Positions 42,798-52,674 of a stretch of 64,000 nt of DNA are shown piece after piece. The notes under the pieces were generated by a model. The model ran no database searches. It was not told the origin of the DNA and saw only the letters and a list, made by a program, of their open reading frames with translations. The stretch's first letter is position 1; each line of letters begins with the position of its first letter. This stretch comes from JBMTVN01 sp046047235 (lineage in GTDB: Bacteria; Verrucomicrobiota; Verrucomicrobiia; Limisphaerales; JAHDYP01): NCBI GenBank assembly GCA_046047235.1, contig JBJOII010000005.1, positions 1 to 64,000 of the forward strand. Direction: 5' to 3'. The translations under genes and the position numbers were made by a program.

Positions 42798-44852
42798 TCA
42801 ATCCACTGGTCTCAGCCGAAGATAATCCAACCCAAACATATAAGCCTTTACCGCTTTGGGATTGGCCCCCACCGTCGTAACGGACAGCCGATTCAGCCCC
42901 TTGTTCAGCTCGAATACCCCAAGGTCCACCTCCCCGGTGGGTTTGACATCGGGTGCATAGAAATCCCTCGGCCCACCCGCCGGCTTTCCGTTCACCGCAA
43001 GCTGATGAATCCCGTAATCCTTCGCGGTAAGGAAATGACCCAGCACCTGGAAACGCCCCTGCGCAGGCGCCTCAAAACACACAACAAGCTCGTCACCCGG
43101 CTTCATCCCAGCGTGCCACCACAGATGACGCCCCGCGCTTAGATCCCCCCAATCCTGCGGCTCAGCCAACCCCACCACGCGCTCAATCTCCATCGCCTCC
43201 CCTTCAATCGCGCCCGCAACCCGAGGCACAACATACTCAGGCATCGGCCGCACCACAGCCTCAGACGCCGTCACGACCGGAAAAGCATCGGTAGCGCCCG
43301 GCCTCGCATACCAATAGGCCACCACCGCCATGTTCACGAGGCACTTCTCGTTCCAGTGCCAAAGCTCCATGTCGAACCGGAAGTCCTTCCGGAACGGTAT
43401 CCGGTCCAATATATGAAACCGGTTCACACTCGTCCGACCGTAATTCCCTGGTCCGGTGCAACGGGGCTGGGCGTGATACGCATGACTGAACAGCCCCGAC
43501 CAACACCACGCATACCCATAGTAATCCTCGGTGCCCGTTCCAAAATGACTCGGGAAATCCTCCCCATCCACGTAGATCTTCTCATCCCCCTCTCCCCACC
43601 AGTCACGCACCGGATTATCAATGGCGAAAGCAGCGCCAACAAACACCCCCTGCCCGGTTGCGCTGAGATAGTTCCAGTCGATCATCGGACGGCTGGGCAC
43701 ATCGAACTCCGCCCGCCATTTCGCGTGGAAGTGCATCGAGCTATCCGTCCAGGCATAAGGCTTCGTATAAACACTCCCCCGCAGTTTGACCGTCGACCGG
43801 GTATAATTGACCAACTGGATGTCCGCCCGCTGCCCAAATGGCATCCGCCAGTTGCTGTACATCTCCCCAGACTCACTCATCCCCACCGGCAACGCCTCAA
43901 ACGGATTGATGCCAGGAGCACTCCCAAAGAAATCTCCCAGTGGAGTTTCTACCGTCTTCTCACCATCAAAGGTGATGCCCAGCACCACACCGCGCAGCGC
44001 CGCCTCAAGATCCTCAGCAGCCGGACTCAGCACCGCACCCGTGATCACGGACGGTCCCCACAGCGTCTGCTCCGAGGTATCCCCAGGACCAAGTTCAAAC
44101 CGGAAATCCGAGTCCACCCCGGCAGACCTCCCCCCGGCCACCCGAGGCGAATCCAACTCCTGCGCCAACTGTTCCAGTCGCCCCGCATGCTCCTCCAAAG
44201 ACCGACCCGAAAAGCTCTCCAACTCGACCCCGTTGCCATAGTGGCGATAGTTCACATGATAATAGAAATCCCCCTCGTCACTGGTGATCTTGCAGTGCCT
44301 GGCGTAAGGAATCGGGAGATACAGGTTCCACCCCTTGCTGTACTCCCCCGCAATGGGACGCGGAAGCCCCGGCACCCGCCCCCCAAGCAGATCCGTCATC
44401 GGTGCCACCAACACGGCCTCCTTCGCCCCGTCAATGTAAACCCTCAGGTTGCCGGCCGGATTGGCCGACCAGATCCGCACTACCGCACCGGGCCCCTCAG
44501 CATCCAGCATGACGAATTCTCTCCGCCCATCGTTCTCCTCCACCCTCAAATAGTGGCCCCGATCCCCATTGGCAAACCATTCCACCTCGGGTGACTTGGA
44601 GGCCCGGTCATACGAGGACGATTGAAGACACCGGAAGGCCGGATCGGGAAACGCAGCCAGCCCATCCAGATCCACCATCTCCTCCAACAAGCGCTCCATG
44701 GTCACTCGCTCCCCCACCGCTGCACTCACCAACATGCCTGCCATCAACGATATTGCCGCCAACACTCTGCCCGAAAAACGCAACCCGCGGGGCGCACCAA
44801 ATCGCCCATTGATTAAGCTACACCCATCCAATTGAACCTTTTTCATGATCAT
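42798..44852 (-). CDS. Secreted DUF2961 / GH172-like protein
   Basis: A 684-residue protein with an N-terminal membrane/signal segment (VLAAISLMAGMLVSAAVG) and the DUF2961 pattern: MLDAEGPGAVVRIWSANP, NLRVYIDG, DWNYLSATGQGVFVGAAFAI and EDFPSHFGTGTEDYYGYAW (acidic active-site candidates), as in GH172 alpha-fructofuranosidase and arabinofuranosidase enzymes. A C-terminal beta-domain (about 570-684) resembles a carbohydrate-binding module. The start is ATG 44852, with AAGGA 6 bp before. The glycan target is unknown. Confidence 0.85.
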   Translation of the reverse strand: MIMKKVQLDGCSLINGRFGAPRGLRFSGRVLAAISLMAGMLVSAAVGERVTMERLLEEMVDLDGLAAFPDPAFRCLQSSSYDRASKSPEVEWFANGDRGHYLRVEENDGRREFVMLDAEGPGAVVRIWSANPAGNLRVYIDGAKEAVLVAPMTDLLGGRVPGLPRPIAGEYSKGWNLYLPIPYARHCKITSDEGDFYYHVNYRHYGNGVELESFSGRSLEEHAGRLEQLAQELDSPRVAGGRSAGVDSDFRFELGPGDTSEQTLWGPSVITGAVLSPAAEDLEAALRGVVLGITFDGEKTVETPLGDFFGSAPGINPFEALPVGMSESGEMYSNWRMPFGQRADIQLVNYTRSTVKLRGSVYTKPYAWTDSSMHFHAKWRAEFDVPSRPMIDWNYLSATGQGVFVGAAFAIDNPVRDWWGEGDEKIYVDGEDFPSHFGTGTEDYYGYAWCWSGLFSHAYHAQPRCTGPGNYGRTSVNRFHILDRIPFRKDFRFDMELWHWNEKCLVNMAVVAYWYARPGATDAFPVVTASEAVVRPMPEYVVPRVAGAIEGEAMEIERVVGLAEPQDWGDLSAGRHLWWHAGMKPGDELVVCFEAPAQGRFQVLGHFLTAKDYGIHQLAVNGKPAGGPRDFYAPDVKPTGEVDLGVFELNKGLNRLSVTTVGANPKAVKAYMFGLDYLRLRPVD

Positions 44853-45363
44853 TATAAATCCTTGGGTTGCCTCACTGTCGCAGAGAGCCCCAGTGGACGC
44901 AACGCTCCAAGTCGGCTTAAACCCCGTCAAAACGCCTGTCAGACCACCCCAAACGGGGGCAACCAGTGAATAGCCTGTGAATAACTCCCACTTGATTCAC
45001 AATCGGTTTCGGCGTAACGGATCCCTTGGCTAGGTCATACGTAGTCACCAAGAACCGGCGTAATGAGATCACGTCGCCGGAGCGTCAGGTTGCACCGAGG
45101 TGCAGGATCCCGATTATCGGGAGCGCTTATCTCCTTATACGATGACCCAGCCACTTGCTTTAGCTCCTTGCACGGTAATGCACCCATCCAACTCGTCTGC
45201 CGTGATGACGCACTTGGCTGGGCAGCCTCCAGACCGGGCCCGGTCCTGCTGGTTTTCACCATTCGCGTGGCAATCTCCAGGACGGCCGCCGGCTCGCCTG
45301 AAAAATCGCCTTGTCCCGTGGAACACGAGACGTGCCCCCCTGAGTATCCGCACCGTCAACTCA
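44853..45363. other. Intergenic region, 511 bp
   Basis: Between the DUF2961 gene start and the amidase stop. Open frames here are short and lack coding character. Small palindromes (for example TCCCGATTATCGGGA near 45107-45121) have no T-run, so no terminator or RNA gene can be supported. Confidence 0.5.
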
Positions 45364-46389
45364 TCAATCCTGCAGACGTTTCAGGGCTGAGGAAGCCGCG
45401 AAAATGGAGCCAGGGCATCGGGTATGAACCGGGTTGATCTGCTGGTGGGTCTTGACCGCTGAGCGGGGGAGGCTGCAGCGATTCCGCAAGGCCTCAACAA
45501 GAGCCTCCAGGCTCTTCAGTTGCTTGGGAGTAGGACTGGCCTTGTCAAAGTTGCCGACCAGACAGATCCCAATCGCAACCTGGTTCAAGGATTCACTCGC
45601 AAGATGCCCGCCCTGGAGCTGCCGGGTCCAACGCGCGCCCACGGCAATCTCGCCATCCTTCATGCCCTTGCCGTTACCAATGACGAAATGGTAGGCGAGT
45701 CCGTTCTCCATGTGCCGCACCTTGCGGTGATACTGGTCCATGCCCTCTACCGAACCCGTGGCAGTACCACTATGGTGCAGGACGATATGCTTCCATCGGC
45801 CCTTCCGGACACGCGCGGATCTCACCGCCTTCTCGACGTCATCCGGAAGCACGGCAGAAACAGGCGCCTTTCCGGGCGTAGCTGCTGGAATCCGAAGTCG
45901 TTGGCCAATCCGCAGCACAGAGTTCACTCGCAGATTGTTGAGCCGCGCCAGTGAAGACACGGTCACTCCGTGATCGGAAGCAATCTGGCTCAATGTATCC
46001 CCACGCCGAATCGTGTGCAGGTTGTCCGCAGAACCCGCACCGTCAGGAATCATAAGCGATTGCCCGATCTGCAGCTTCGCCTTCGAAGAAATCCCATTGC
46101 GGCTGGCAAGCTGCTCCACCGAGATGCTGTGCTTGGACGCAATCCCGGTCAGGGTGTCCCCCTTCCGCACCTTGTAGGCGACATCCGCTTGCAAGGCAGC
46201 AACCAGAAAGGCAAATCCCCAACAGCAGCCCAGCCATCGCACCAGACGTGAAACATAACCGCAGCTCGAAATGGCAGAACTCAATCGCACGCGCCTTACT
46301 AAGCCACACATCGCGAATCTGACCAGCCCTTTGTCAGCATCACCAAGGCAGGATGCCCGAACTGCGCCCAAGTCAACCCGCATCACCAT
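45364..46389 (-). CDS. LysM-containing N-acetylmuramoyl-L-alanine amidase
   Basis: A 341-residue secreted protein. A hydrophobic segment (LGCCWGFAFLVAALQ, about 54-68) suggests a signal or anchor. The first LysM domain is YKVRKGDTLTGIASKHSISV and the second is HTIRRGDTLSQIASDHGVTV. The PGRP/Amidase_2 domain carries IVLHHSGTATGS, the Tyr-His of GLAYHFVIGNGKGM, and the zinc ligands of VKTHQQINPVHTRCPGSIF. It cleaves the MurNAc-L-Ala bond in peptidoglycan. The start is uncertain (ATG codons at 46389 and 46308 are in frame). It is the last gene of the MoxR/vWA operon, 3 bp after the vWA gene. Confidence 0.87.
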   Translation of the reverse strand: MVMRVDLGAVRASCLGDADKGLVRFAMCGLVRRVRLSSAISSCGYVSRLVRWLGCCWGFAFLVAALQADVAYKVRKGDTLTGIASKHSISVEQLASRNGISSKAKLQIGQSLMIPDGAGSADNLHTIRRGDTLSQIASDHGVTVSSLARLNNLRVNSVLRIGQRLRIPAATPGKAPVSAVLPDDVEKAVRSARVRKGRWKHIVLHHSGTATGSVEGMDQYHRKVRHMENGLAYHFVIGNGKGMKDGEIAVGARWTRQLQGGHLASESLNQVAIGICLVGNFDKASPTPKQLKSLEALVEALRNRCSLPRSAVKTHQQINPVHTRCPGSIFAASSALKRLQD

Positions 46390-46392
46390 AGC

Positions 46393-49290
46393 TCACTTCC
46401 TCCGCTGTTGGGCCCGACGCTTCGCCTCCAGCAACCGGCTCGCGGTGGTGGCCGGGGGAAGCTCCGGTTGCGCACTCCCAACCGCCGGACCCACGTCCGC
46501 CTTCGCAGTAGCGGGCGGAACCTCTGGCACCCGGACTTCGGCCTCCCCAAAAGCCTCGCGGGGAGCAGATACGGGCTGGAATAGCTCAGGTGCAGCTTCC
46601 GTGACCGGACGCCCCTGCCGCGCTGCCCTCACCTGGTCCCGGCGGGCCAATAGTGCGGACAACGATTCATCCTGCGTCGTTGGACCAGCCTGCTTCTGCC
46701 AGAAGAACAGCCTGCGCCGGACACGCGCCCAAGCCCTCACCCAGTCGGCACGATCGATATCGATCCTGCGCAGAGCAACGTCGAAGGGAAACAGCAGCAC
46801 AGCCAACTGCAGCAACAACTCGAACAAATCCCGTGGCTGGTAGGTCTTGCTGCGGTCGTGCAGGAACGGGTTGGGCAGCAGGGTAGTCGGGTCGATCATC
46901 TGGCCACCCGAAAGCTGCGTAATCCTCTTCAACACTCCCTGCCCCGTGTTCTCCGCCGCGAACTCCGGTGAATAATTAACGCTAGCCCCCACCACCATCG
47001 ACCCCGTTGGCCTCCCTTCACGCAACTCCGCCAGGTTGACGAGATAGGCACCAACCTCGCGGGTCGGAAACCGGGCCTCGTATCGTCCCGGACCAGACTG
47101 GCGGAGCGCCACCTGCTCGCGCTCACCCGATGGACTCACGACCGTAGCCTGCAAATCGAGGAAGTTCCGGAACTCACCCTGGGCATCCAAAGCCTCCACA
47201 GACAGGACACCGTCCCCATCCTCCACGCTCACCTCCGCATCCAGCTCGGCGTTCTCCAACTTGCGCAGGCTCCAGTTCACCACCTGGGACCAGAACTGGC
47301 GGTACTGCTCCCAGCTCAGCCAATCCGACGCCCAGCGGGCCTGGGCATCCGAAGTGAAAGCCACCGATCGGCCCAACCCATACTGCCAATGAGCCAGAAG
47401 CGGATCGCCCTTCTCAGTAAGCAAAGGCGTCTCTGCCCGGGGCTTCATCGTCGTAGCCACATAACCCTGCAGCACAGGATACCCCCCCATCCCACGCGTC
47501 AATTCACTCTGGACAACCGTTTGCGGACGAAACGGCTCCTCATGAATCGCCGACTTCAACACCACCGCCGCTTCCTTGATGAAAATCTGCGGGAGATCAG
47601 CAGGTGAAGTCACGTTGTAGAACCTCCCCCTGCCCTGCTCAGCAATCTGAATCATGATGTCCGGTGCCGCATGACCCGAAATCAGCACCGTGCTGACCGT
47701 GATGCGGTCCCCAACCATGGACGCCATCAACTCGCTCGCAGGAGGACCCGGATCACCATCACTGAATACAATCACATGCTTCAGGCTGGCCTTGGATTGC
47801 TGCAGCCCGGCATACGCCATCTTCATCAAACCCTCAAAAGAAGGCAGATCCCCCTGGTTCATGCCCTGAATCGTGCGACGCAACTGCACCTTGTCCCCCA
47901 CGGGCTGCAAGTTGAACAGCCACCGCTCCGTGCCGTCCCATAGCAGCACACCCATTTCATCCTGCGGACCCAACGCCTCCAGCACACCAATCGCACAGTC
48001 GCGCGCCACCTGATTGCCATTATTGAATTCCATCCCGTGCATGATCAGCACGACAGCCCCGGGCGGCAGAACCTTCTTGCTGCTCAGCTCCATGTCGACC
48101 GGCAGCATCCGGTCCAAGGGAGTACCACGGTACCCTCCGGCAGCAAAAGACTGGTCACCACCAATACACACCAACCCCACACCAAAATCCCGCACCGCAC
48201 TCTCCAGCAACCGCAGCAAGGTGTCTCCCAAATCCCCCGCAGCCACGTTGCTCAGCACAAGGCAGTCATACGACTGCATCTCGGCAAGCGTCCCGGGAAA
48301 CCGACTGATATCAACCATCGCAACATCGAGCCGCGAGCTGTCCAAGGCTGCCAACAATGTAGCATCGCGCGTGGGGTCCGCTGAGACGATCAGCACCCGA
48401 GGGTTCCCCTGCACCGTGGAAAAATTCACCGCACGGTTGTTCTGGGGCTCAGAGTCCGTCCGCCCCTCAATCCTCACGTCATAGGCGTAGAAACCCGGCT
48501 GCTCCAGAATCTGGGGAAAGGTAAACAGGTTCTTGCCCGCATCCAGGTGCACCCGCTGCTGACCCAGCATCTGGTCGTTCAGAAAAAGCTGCACAGTCGC
48601 ATCCTGCTCAGTATCGCTGCTCGCGAAGATCTTCACATCAAATGCCTGCCCCTCCTTCAAGTTCGCCGGCAATCCCACCTTCTGGATTGAAATGTCCCCG
48701 CCGCGCTCAACCCCCAGCGCAACCGCATCAATCGAGACGTCCATGCTCTGTGCCTGCACTGCCGCAGCCACTGCATCGCCCAGGTTCTCGCTGCCGTCAG
48801 AGAGGATCACCAGACGCTTCTGGCCCGTCTCAGGAAAAGCCGCAGTACCTAGACGAATCGCTGACGAGATGTCCGTCCTCTGCCCGTCCACCACGGCGAA
48901 GATCTTGCCGGCTTCCTTGTCCACAACGGAAAGCGGGGATGACTCGATACTGGCCTCGCTGCCAAAGATTAAAATCCCGAGCTTGTCCTCCTTCTTCTTG
49001 AGCGCCGCGAGCTGAGAAGCCAATGCCCTCGCGGTCTCCTGCTGCGCGGCTGGCATGCTGTCGGAACGATCCAACAGGAAAAACACGTTCATTCCCTCCT
49101 GCGGCTTCAGCCACTGCAACCCCGCCAAAGCCAGCACCAGCAGCAGAACTACAACCAACCGCACAAATCCCGAAAGCCAACGCCGCCAAGGGGCAATATG
49201 AACATCGGACCGCCATACCAGCCATAACACCCAGGCCACCGCCGGCAGCAGCAGAAGAAGCGCAAATGGATGTGTGAAATGAAACGGCAT
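46393..49290 (-). CDS. Membrane protein with two vWA-type domains and a GATase-like region
   Basis: A 965-residue protein with N-terminal helices (about 7-25 and 42-60), a vWA domain with intact MIDAS start DRSDS at 74-78 and IFGSEASIESS, then a CARDB-like segment and a GATase1/ThuA-like region (QSYDCLVLSNVAAGDLG, VGLVCIGGDQSFAAGGYRGT). A second vWA follows in which the MIDAS is lost (LIMHGMEFNNGNQ), although IVFSDGDPGP remains. A C-terminal helix near 850 ends in a cytoplasmic tail. Proteins with this layout are common in Planctomycetes and Verrucomicrobia. It is in the MoxR operon and is a likely MoxR client, by inference. Confidence 0.85.
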   Translation of the reverse strand: MPFHFTHPFALLLLLPAVAWVLWLVWRSDVHIAPWRRWLSGFVRLVVVLLLVLALAGLQWLKPQEGMNVFFLLDRSDSMPAAQQETARALASQLAALKKKEDKLGILIFGSEASIESSPLSVVDKEAGKIFAVVDGQRTDISSAIRLGTAAFPETGQKRLVILSDGSENLGDAVAAAVQAQSMDVSIDAVALGVERGGDISIQKVGLPANLKEGQAFDVKIFASSDTEQDATVQLFLNDQMLGQQRVHLDAGKNLFTFPQILEQPGFYAYDVRIEGRTDSEPQNNRAVNFSTVQGNPRVLIVSADPTRDATLLAALDSSRLDVAMVDISRFPGTLAEMQSYDCLVLSNVAAGDLGDTLLRLLESAVRDFGVGLVCIGGDQSFAAGGYRGTPLDRMLPVDMELSSKKVLPPGAVVLIMHGMEFNNGNQVARDCAIGVLEALGPQDEMGVLLWDGTERWLFNLQPVGDKVQLRRTIQGMNQGDLPSFEGLMKMAYAGLQQSKASLKHVIVFSDGDPGPPASELMASMVGDRITVSTVLISGHAAPDIMIQIAEQGRGRFYNVTSPADLPQIFIKEAAVVLKSAIHEEPFRPQTVVQSELTRGMGGYPVLQGYVATTMKPRAETPLLTEKGDPLLAHWQYGLGRSVAFTSDAQARWASDWLSWEQYRQFWSQVVNWSLRKLENAELDAEVSVEDGDGVLSVEALDAQGEFRNFLDLQATVVSPSGEREQVALRQSGPGRYEARFPTREVGAYLVNLAELREGRPTGSMVVGASVNYSPEFAAENTGQGVLKRITQLSGGQMIDPTTLLPNPFLHDRSKTYQPRDLFELLLQLAVLLFPFDVALRRIDIDRADWVRAWARVRRRLFFWQKQAGPTTQDESLSALLARRDQVRAARQGRPVTEAAPELFQPVSAPREAFGEAEVRVPEVPPATAKADVGPAVGSAQPELPPATTASRLLEAKRRAQQRRK

Positions 49291-49300
49291 GGCTGGATGC

Positions 49301-51685
49301 TTAGTGCATTGACTGCAACTCGCCCTGCGGAACCGGACTGAGCGATCGCCTTCTCGTTAGTTTCTGGACCCGATGGTTCAGGGCGTCCGCCACGTAAAGG
49401 TTGCCTTGAGGATCCAAGGCGATCGACCAGGGGTTGTTGAATTCCCCGGGCCGGATCCCCGGCCCTCCAATAATCTCCAGGAACGCCCCGCCCGCCTCAA
49501 ATACCTGAATTCGACTGTTGCCAAATTCACACACAAACAGCCTGCCCTCAGCATCCACCTCGACGTCATAGGGGTAGCTCATCTCCCCGGGTCCGGAACC
49601 GGGCTGCCCAATGACACGGATGAATTGTCCATCCGCCCCGAAAACCTGGACCCGATGATTGCAGGAGTCCGCAGCATACAGGTTCCCCGCCCCATCCACC
49701 GCAACCCCTTCCACCCGGTTGAATTCCCCCGGCGCCCGTCCAGCCCGACCAATAACCCGCTCCAGACGATGTCCCTCCCCGAACACCTGCACGCGTTCCG
49801 ATTGCATGTATTCGCTGATAAACGTCAGGCCGGTCGCTGGATCCACCACTATGGACCGGGGAAAGGCGATCTGGCCGACGTTGGTGCCCCGATCTCCCCA
49901 CTGCTCCAGCAGTTCTCCCGCAGCACTAAAGCGGTTGACCCGGGCATAATGCGGCTCGAGCACAAGAATCGTCCCATCCACATCCCGGCACATCCCCTTC
50001 GGTTTCCCAAGATCGGTCTCCGGCATCTGCCAGGCCAAAAGATACTCCCCCTCGGCAGAAAACTTCTGAACCCGAGCCGTCATGTCGACGACATAGAAAT
50101 TGCCCTCCAAATCGGCCGCAACCGACCTGGGCTTCTGAAAACGCCCCGCCCCCCCGCCTCGCTCACCAAACACCTGGGCTGTCGAAAATATCCGGGAATC
50201 CAGCACAGCTTGAGTCGGATTTTCTGGACGGCATCCGAGTAGTCCCAGACAGGTCAATCCAAGGAGACACGATGCAGCAGGAAATCGCTGCCCGCCAAAC
50301 TGACGTATCCCCCATCGACACAACTGCACTGCACCCCAGCCCAGCCCCGGCAACAAGGCCATACCCACTAAGGCAAGGCACAACGCGTTCACCTGGCCGT
50401 TGTGGCCATAGTGCAGCAAGTTAAAAACCCTCAACGCCAAAGTCTCGCCACCAGGCGGCATGATCAGCAGGAGGACCTCGGTGTCCCATAAACAAAGGAC
50501 ATAAACCAGCATCCACGCGGCAGCCAGCATCGGCCCGGCCTGAGGGACCACAACCCAGCGCAGATGCTGCCAGGTCGAAGCACCCTCCAGTCGCGCCGCC
50601 TCCGAAAGCAACGGATCCACAGCACCCAAGGCGCGACGACACAACGCCCATGCCGGACCAAAAAAGCGCAGCCCCCAGGCCAGAACCACGATCACCAGAC
50701 TATGGTACACGGCATCCGTCCAAGGACGGTTTAACAACACAATGAGCCCAATGCCGATCAACACCCCTGGAAGCAAAAATGTAATCCAACCCAGCGCAAA
50801 CCAGCCGGAACGGACTCGTGACCAGGCAAGTAGAACCACGGTCGTCGCAGTCACAGCGGCCAACAACCCGCTCAGCAGCAATGCACTCCTCCCCGCTCGT
50901 AGCGCAGGCCCCAGCTCCTGCCAGGTCGATGGGCTGCCAAGCAGATAACCCAAAGGAAGCACCAGTGAAAACGCCAGACACAGCAACGTGGCTGCCCATA
51001 CCCAAAAACGAATACCCCATCCCAGCCTGTCACCCCACCGTACCGAAACCGCACCAGAACCCATCCGCGGCCATGCGACATCCCGTCGCCTCATCCAGAT
51101 CAGCAGCAAAGCCGGCAGGAGCACCAAGGGCCAGCTCGCCAGCAAGGCAGCCCGGGCATCCATCCCCGCGTTGAAGCGCAACCAGATTTCCACGGGATAA
51201 ACACCGACCTGCAGCAGCGCCGGAATGGAAAACTGGTTGAGGGAAAGAGTAAACACGACGACAAATGCCAGGCTGGCCGAAGCCGCCCCGGATGGCACCA
51301 GCACACGCCTGACCAGAAGCATCCCCCGCAATCCCGGCTCGCCATCGAGCACCTCGCGGTTGAGGGATTGCCACGATGCAAAAACCGGAAAGAAGGCCAG
51401 CGGCCAATACACCAAACCCATGATCACAACCGCCATCGGGAAGGAGAACAACGGCACCGGAGTCCACCCTTCCATCACGCCCCCAACGCCAAACAAGCCA
51501 AACCAGGCGTTCAGAACCAAAAAGGCAGGCAGCACCAACACCATCACTGCACAGCCTGCCAGCGTCCGGCGGGCGGGCCCACGCAGTTGCAACGCGGCCA
51601 ACGCAGCCATTACTCCCAGCATTAACGCCAGCAACGAAGCTCCAAGCGACAGCCCAAGGCTATGGATAAGCAGGCCGTAGTTCAT
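49301..51685 (-). CDS. ABC importer permease (FbpB type) fused to a lipoprotein-like NHL propeller
   Basis: A 794-residue chimera. Residues 1-465 are a full double permease of the iron/thiamine family with about 12 helices and an EAA loop (SEAARLEGASTWQHLRWVVV, about 361-380) in the second half. Then FPAASCLLGLTCLGLLGC with Cys485 looks like a complete lipoprotein signal peptide, followed by NHL repeats from about 505 to 790 (GVAVDGAGNLYAADSCNHRV; SIALDPQGNLYVADALNHRV). The frame is uninterrupted. Start ATG at 51685 overlaps the solute-binding protein stop as ATGA. The frame is also open to 51709. Confidence 0.88.
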   Translation of the reverse strand: MNYGLLIHSLGLSLGASLLALMLGVMAALAALQLRGPARRTLAGCAVMVLVLPAFLVLNAWFGLFGVGGVMEGWTPVPLFSFPMAVVIMGLVYWPLAFFPVFASWQSLNREVLDGEPGLRGMLLVRRVLVPSGAASASLAFVVVFTLSLNQFSIPALLQVGVYPVEIWLRFNAGMDARAALLASWPLVLLPALLLIWMRRRDVAWPRMGSGAVSVRWGDRLGWGIRFWVWAATLLCLAFSLVLPLGYLLGSPSTWQELGPALRAGRSALLLSGLLAAVTATTVVLLAWSRVRSGWFALGWITFLLPGVLIGIGLIVLLNRPWTDAVYHSLVIVVLAWGLRFFGPAWALCRRALGAVDPLLSEAARLEGASTWQHLRWVVVPQAGPMLAAAWMLVYVLCLWDTEVLLLIMPPGGETLALRVFNLLHYGHNGQVNALCLALVGMALLPGLGWGAVQLCRWGIRQFGGQRFPAASCLLGLTCLGLLGCRPENPTQAVLDSRIFSTAQVFGERGGGAGRFQKPRSVAADLEGNFYVVDMTARVQKFSAEGEYLLAWQMPETDLGKPKGMCRDVDGTILVLEPHYARVNRFSAAGELLEQWGDRGTNVGQIAFPRSIVVDPATGLTFISEYMQSERVQVFGEGHRLERVIGRAGRAPGEFNRVEGVAVDGAGNLYAADSCNHRVQVFGADGQFIRVIGQPGSGPGEMSYPYDVEVDAEGRLFVCEFGNSRIQVFEAGGAFLEIIGGPGIRPGEFNNPWSIALDPQGNLYVADALNHRVQKLTRRRSLSPVPQGELQSMH

Positions 51686-52674
51686 CGGACGAAAAGCCCC
51701 TTCAACCACGCTGTATCCACCTGCATTCCCTCCAGCAGTCCCCGCCAGTCCGGCTGCAGCGTGTCCTCGCGCGCCGGCAAACTCGCGGATTCCAGCGCAT
51801 TCGCTTCCACCAAGGCCCCAACCGTCGTGGGCCGTTGCAGATACTCCATCAGCCGAAGACAGGGCTCACCCATTGCTCCTCCTCTGACCACCGCCACGGT
51901 ATTCGGAATAAGCAAGGTCTCGGTGGACATAGGCAACGCAGCGATCGGCAACCCCTCCCTAACACCAGCAGCAATGTCGTCCGAATCCGTCAATCCCACC
52001 CAGGCCTGCCCCTGCCCCACTATCTTGACCACCATGGAATTGCCATCCACCACCAACGGCTGATTAGCCTCGAGCCCTTCACACCACTGCCGCCAAACCG
52101 CATCCCCCCAATGGTGCCGAAGCGCGAGAAAATGCGTGGCCGTGGTCCCAAACAGGGGATAAGCCATGGCTACCTTGCCCTTCCAAACGGCATTGGTCAG
52201 ATCCATCAGGGTGCAGGGAGCTTCCGTCGCTCCCACGAAATTGGTGTGGATGACAATCCTCCTGCTGCGATACCCAAACGGTACCCAGCCGACATCGGCG
52301 TTCAGCACCCCCATCGCCTCCAGTTGACGAGTCCGCAACTCTTCGTTGTTCCAAAACACGTCGCATTGAGGATTCCCCTTCTCCGCAATAAGGCGGTTAA
52401 CCAACCCCACAGTCTTCACCGCCTCGCTATCATAGACCACCCGAAGGGGGATGCCTGATTCCTGCTCAAAACGCCTCAGGATTGGTTCTGCGTAAACCTG
52501 ATCCTGGGAGGTGTAAACCACCAGGGTCATCCGCTTGCTTAACTGGCGGGACACCACAAACAATACAACCAGGATCGCGAATGCCATGAAGGCCGGGCCC
52601 AGTAACGCCCACGGAGTGCGGCGCGTGGGGCCATGTTGATCTCCCCCTGAGCGGATCGTAAACCTCCGACTCAT
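51682..52674 (-). CDS. Membrane-anchored iron-type ABC solute-binding protein
   Basis: A 330-residue periplasmic binding protein of the FbpA/FutA type. After a polar N-terminus an uncleaved-looking helix (WALLGPAFMAFAILVVLFVV, about 24-43) probably anchors it. The core has TLVVYTSQDQVYAEPILRRF, QCDVFWNNEELRTRQLE, and VGLTDSDDIAAGVREGLP. No lipobox Cys is seen. Start ATG at 52674 overlaps the vWA gene stop as ATGA. It pairs with the permease-NHL fusion, but no ABC ATPase gene is adjacent. The ligand may be iron or another anion; it is not decided by sequence. Confidence 0.88.
   Translation of the reverse strand: MSRRFTIRSGGDQHGPTRRTPWALLGPAFMAFAILVVLFVVSRQLSKRMTLVVYTSQDQVYAEPILRRFEQESGIPLRVVYDSEAVKTVGLVNRLIAEKGNPQCDVFWNNEELRTRQLEAMGVLNADVGWVPFGYRSRRIVIHTNFVGATEAPCTLMDLTNAVWKGKVAMAYPLFGTTATHFLALRHHWGDAVWRQWCEGLEANQPLVVDGNSMVVKIVGQGQAWVGLTDSDDIAAGVREGLPIAALPMSTETLLIPNTVAVVRGGAMGEPCLRLMEYLQRPTTVGALVEANALESASLPAREDTLQPDWRGLLEGMQVDTAWLKGLFVR

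Noticed and set aside
43356..44594. 412-codon ORF on the plus strand
   Set aside because: Antisense to the DUF2961 gene; Pro/His/Arg-rich translation typical of a GC-rich shadow frame.
45035..45262. 75-codon minus-strand ORF in the gap after the amidase
   Set aside because: No ribosome binding site, no domain and no neighbour support.
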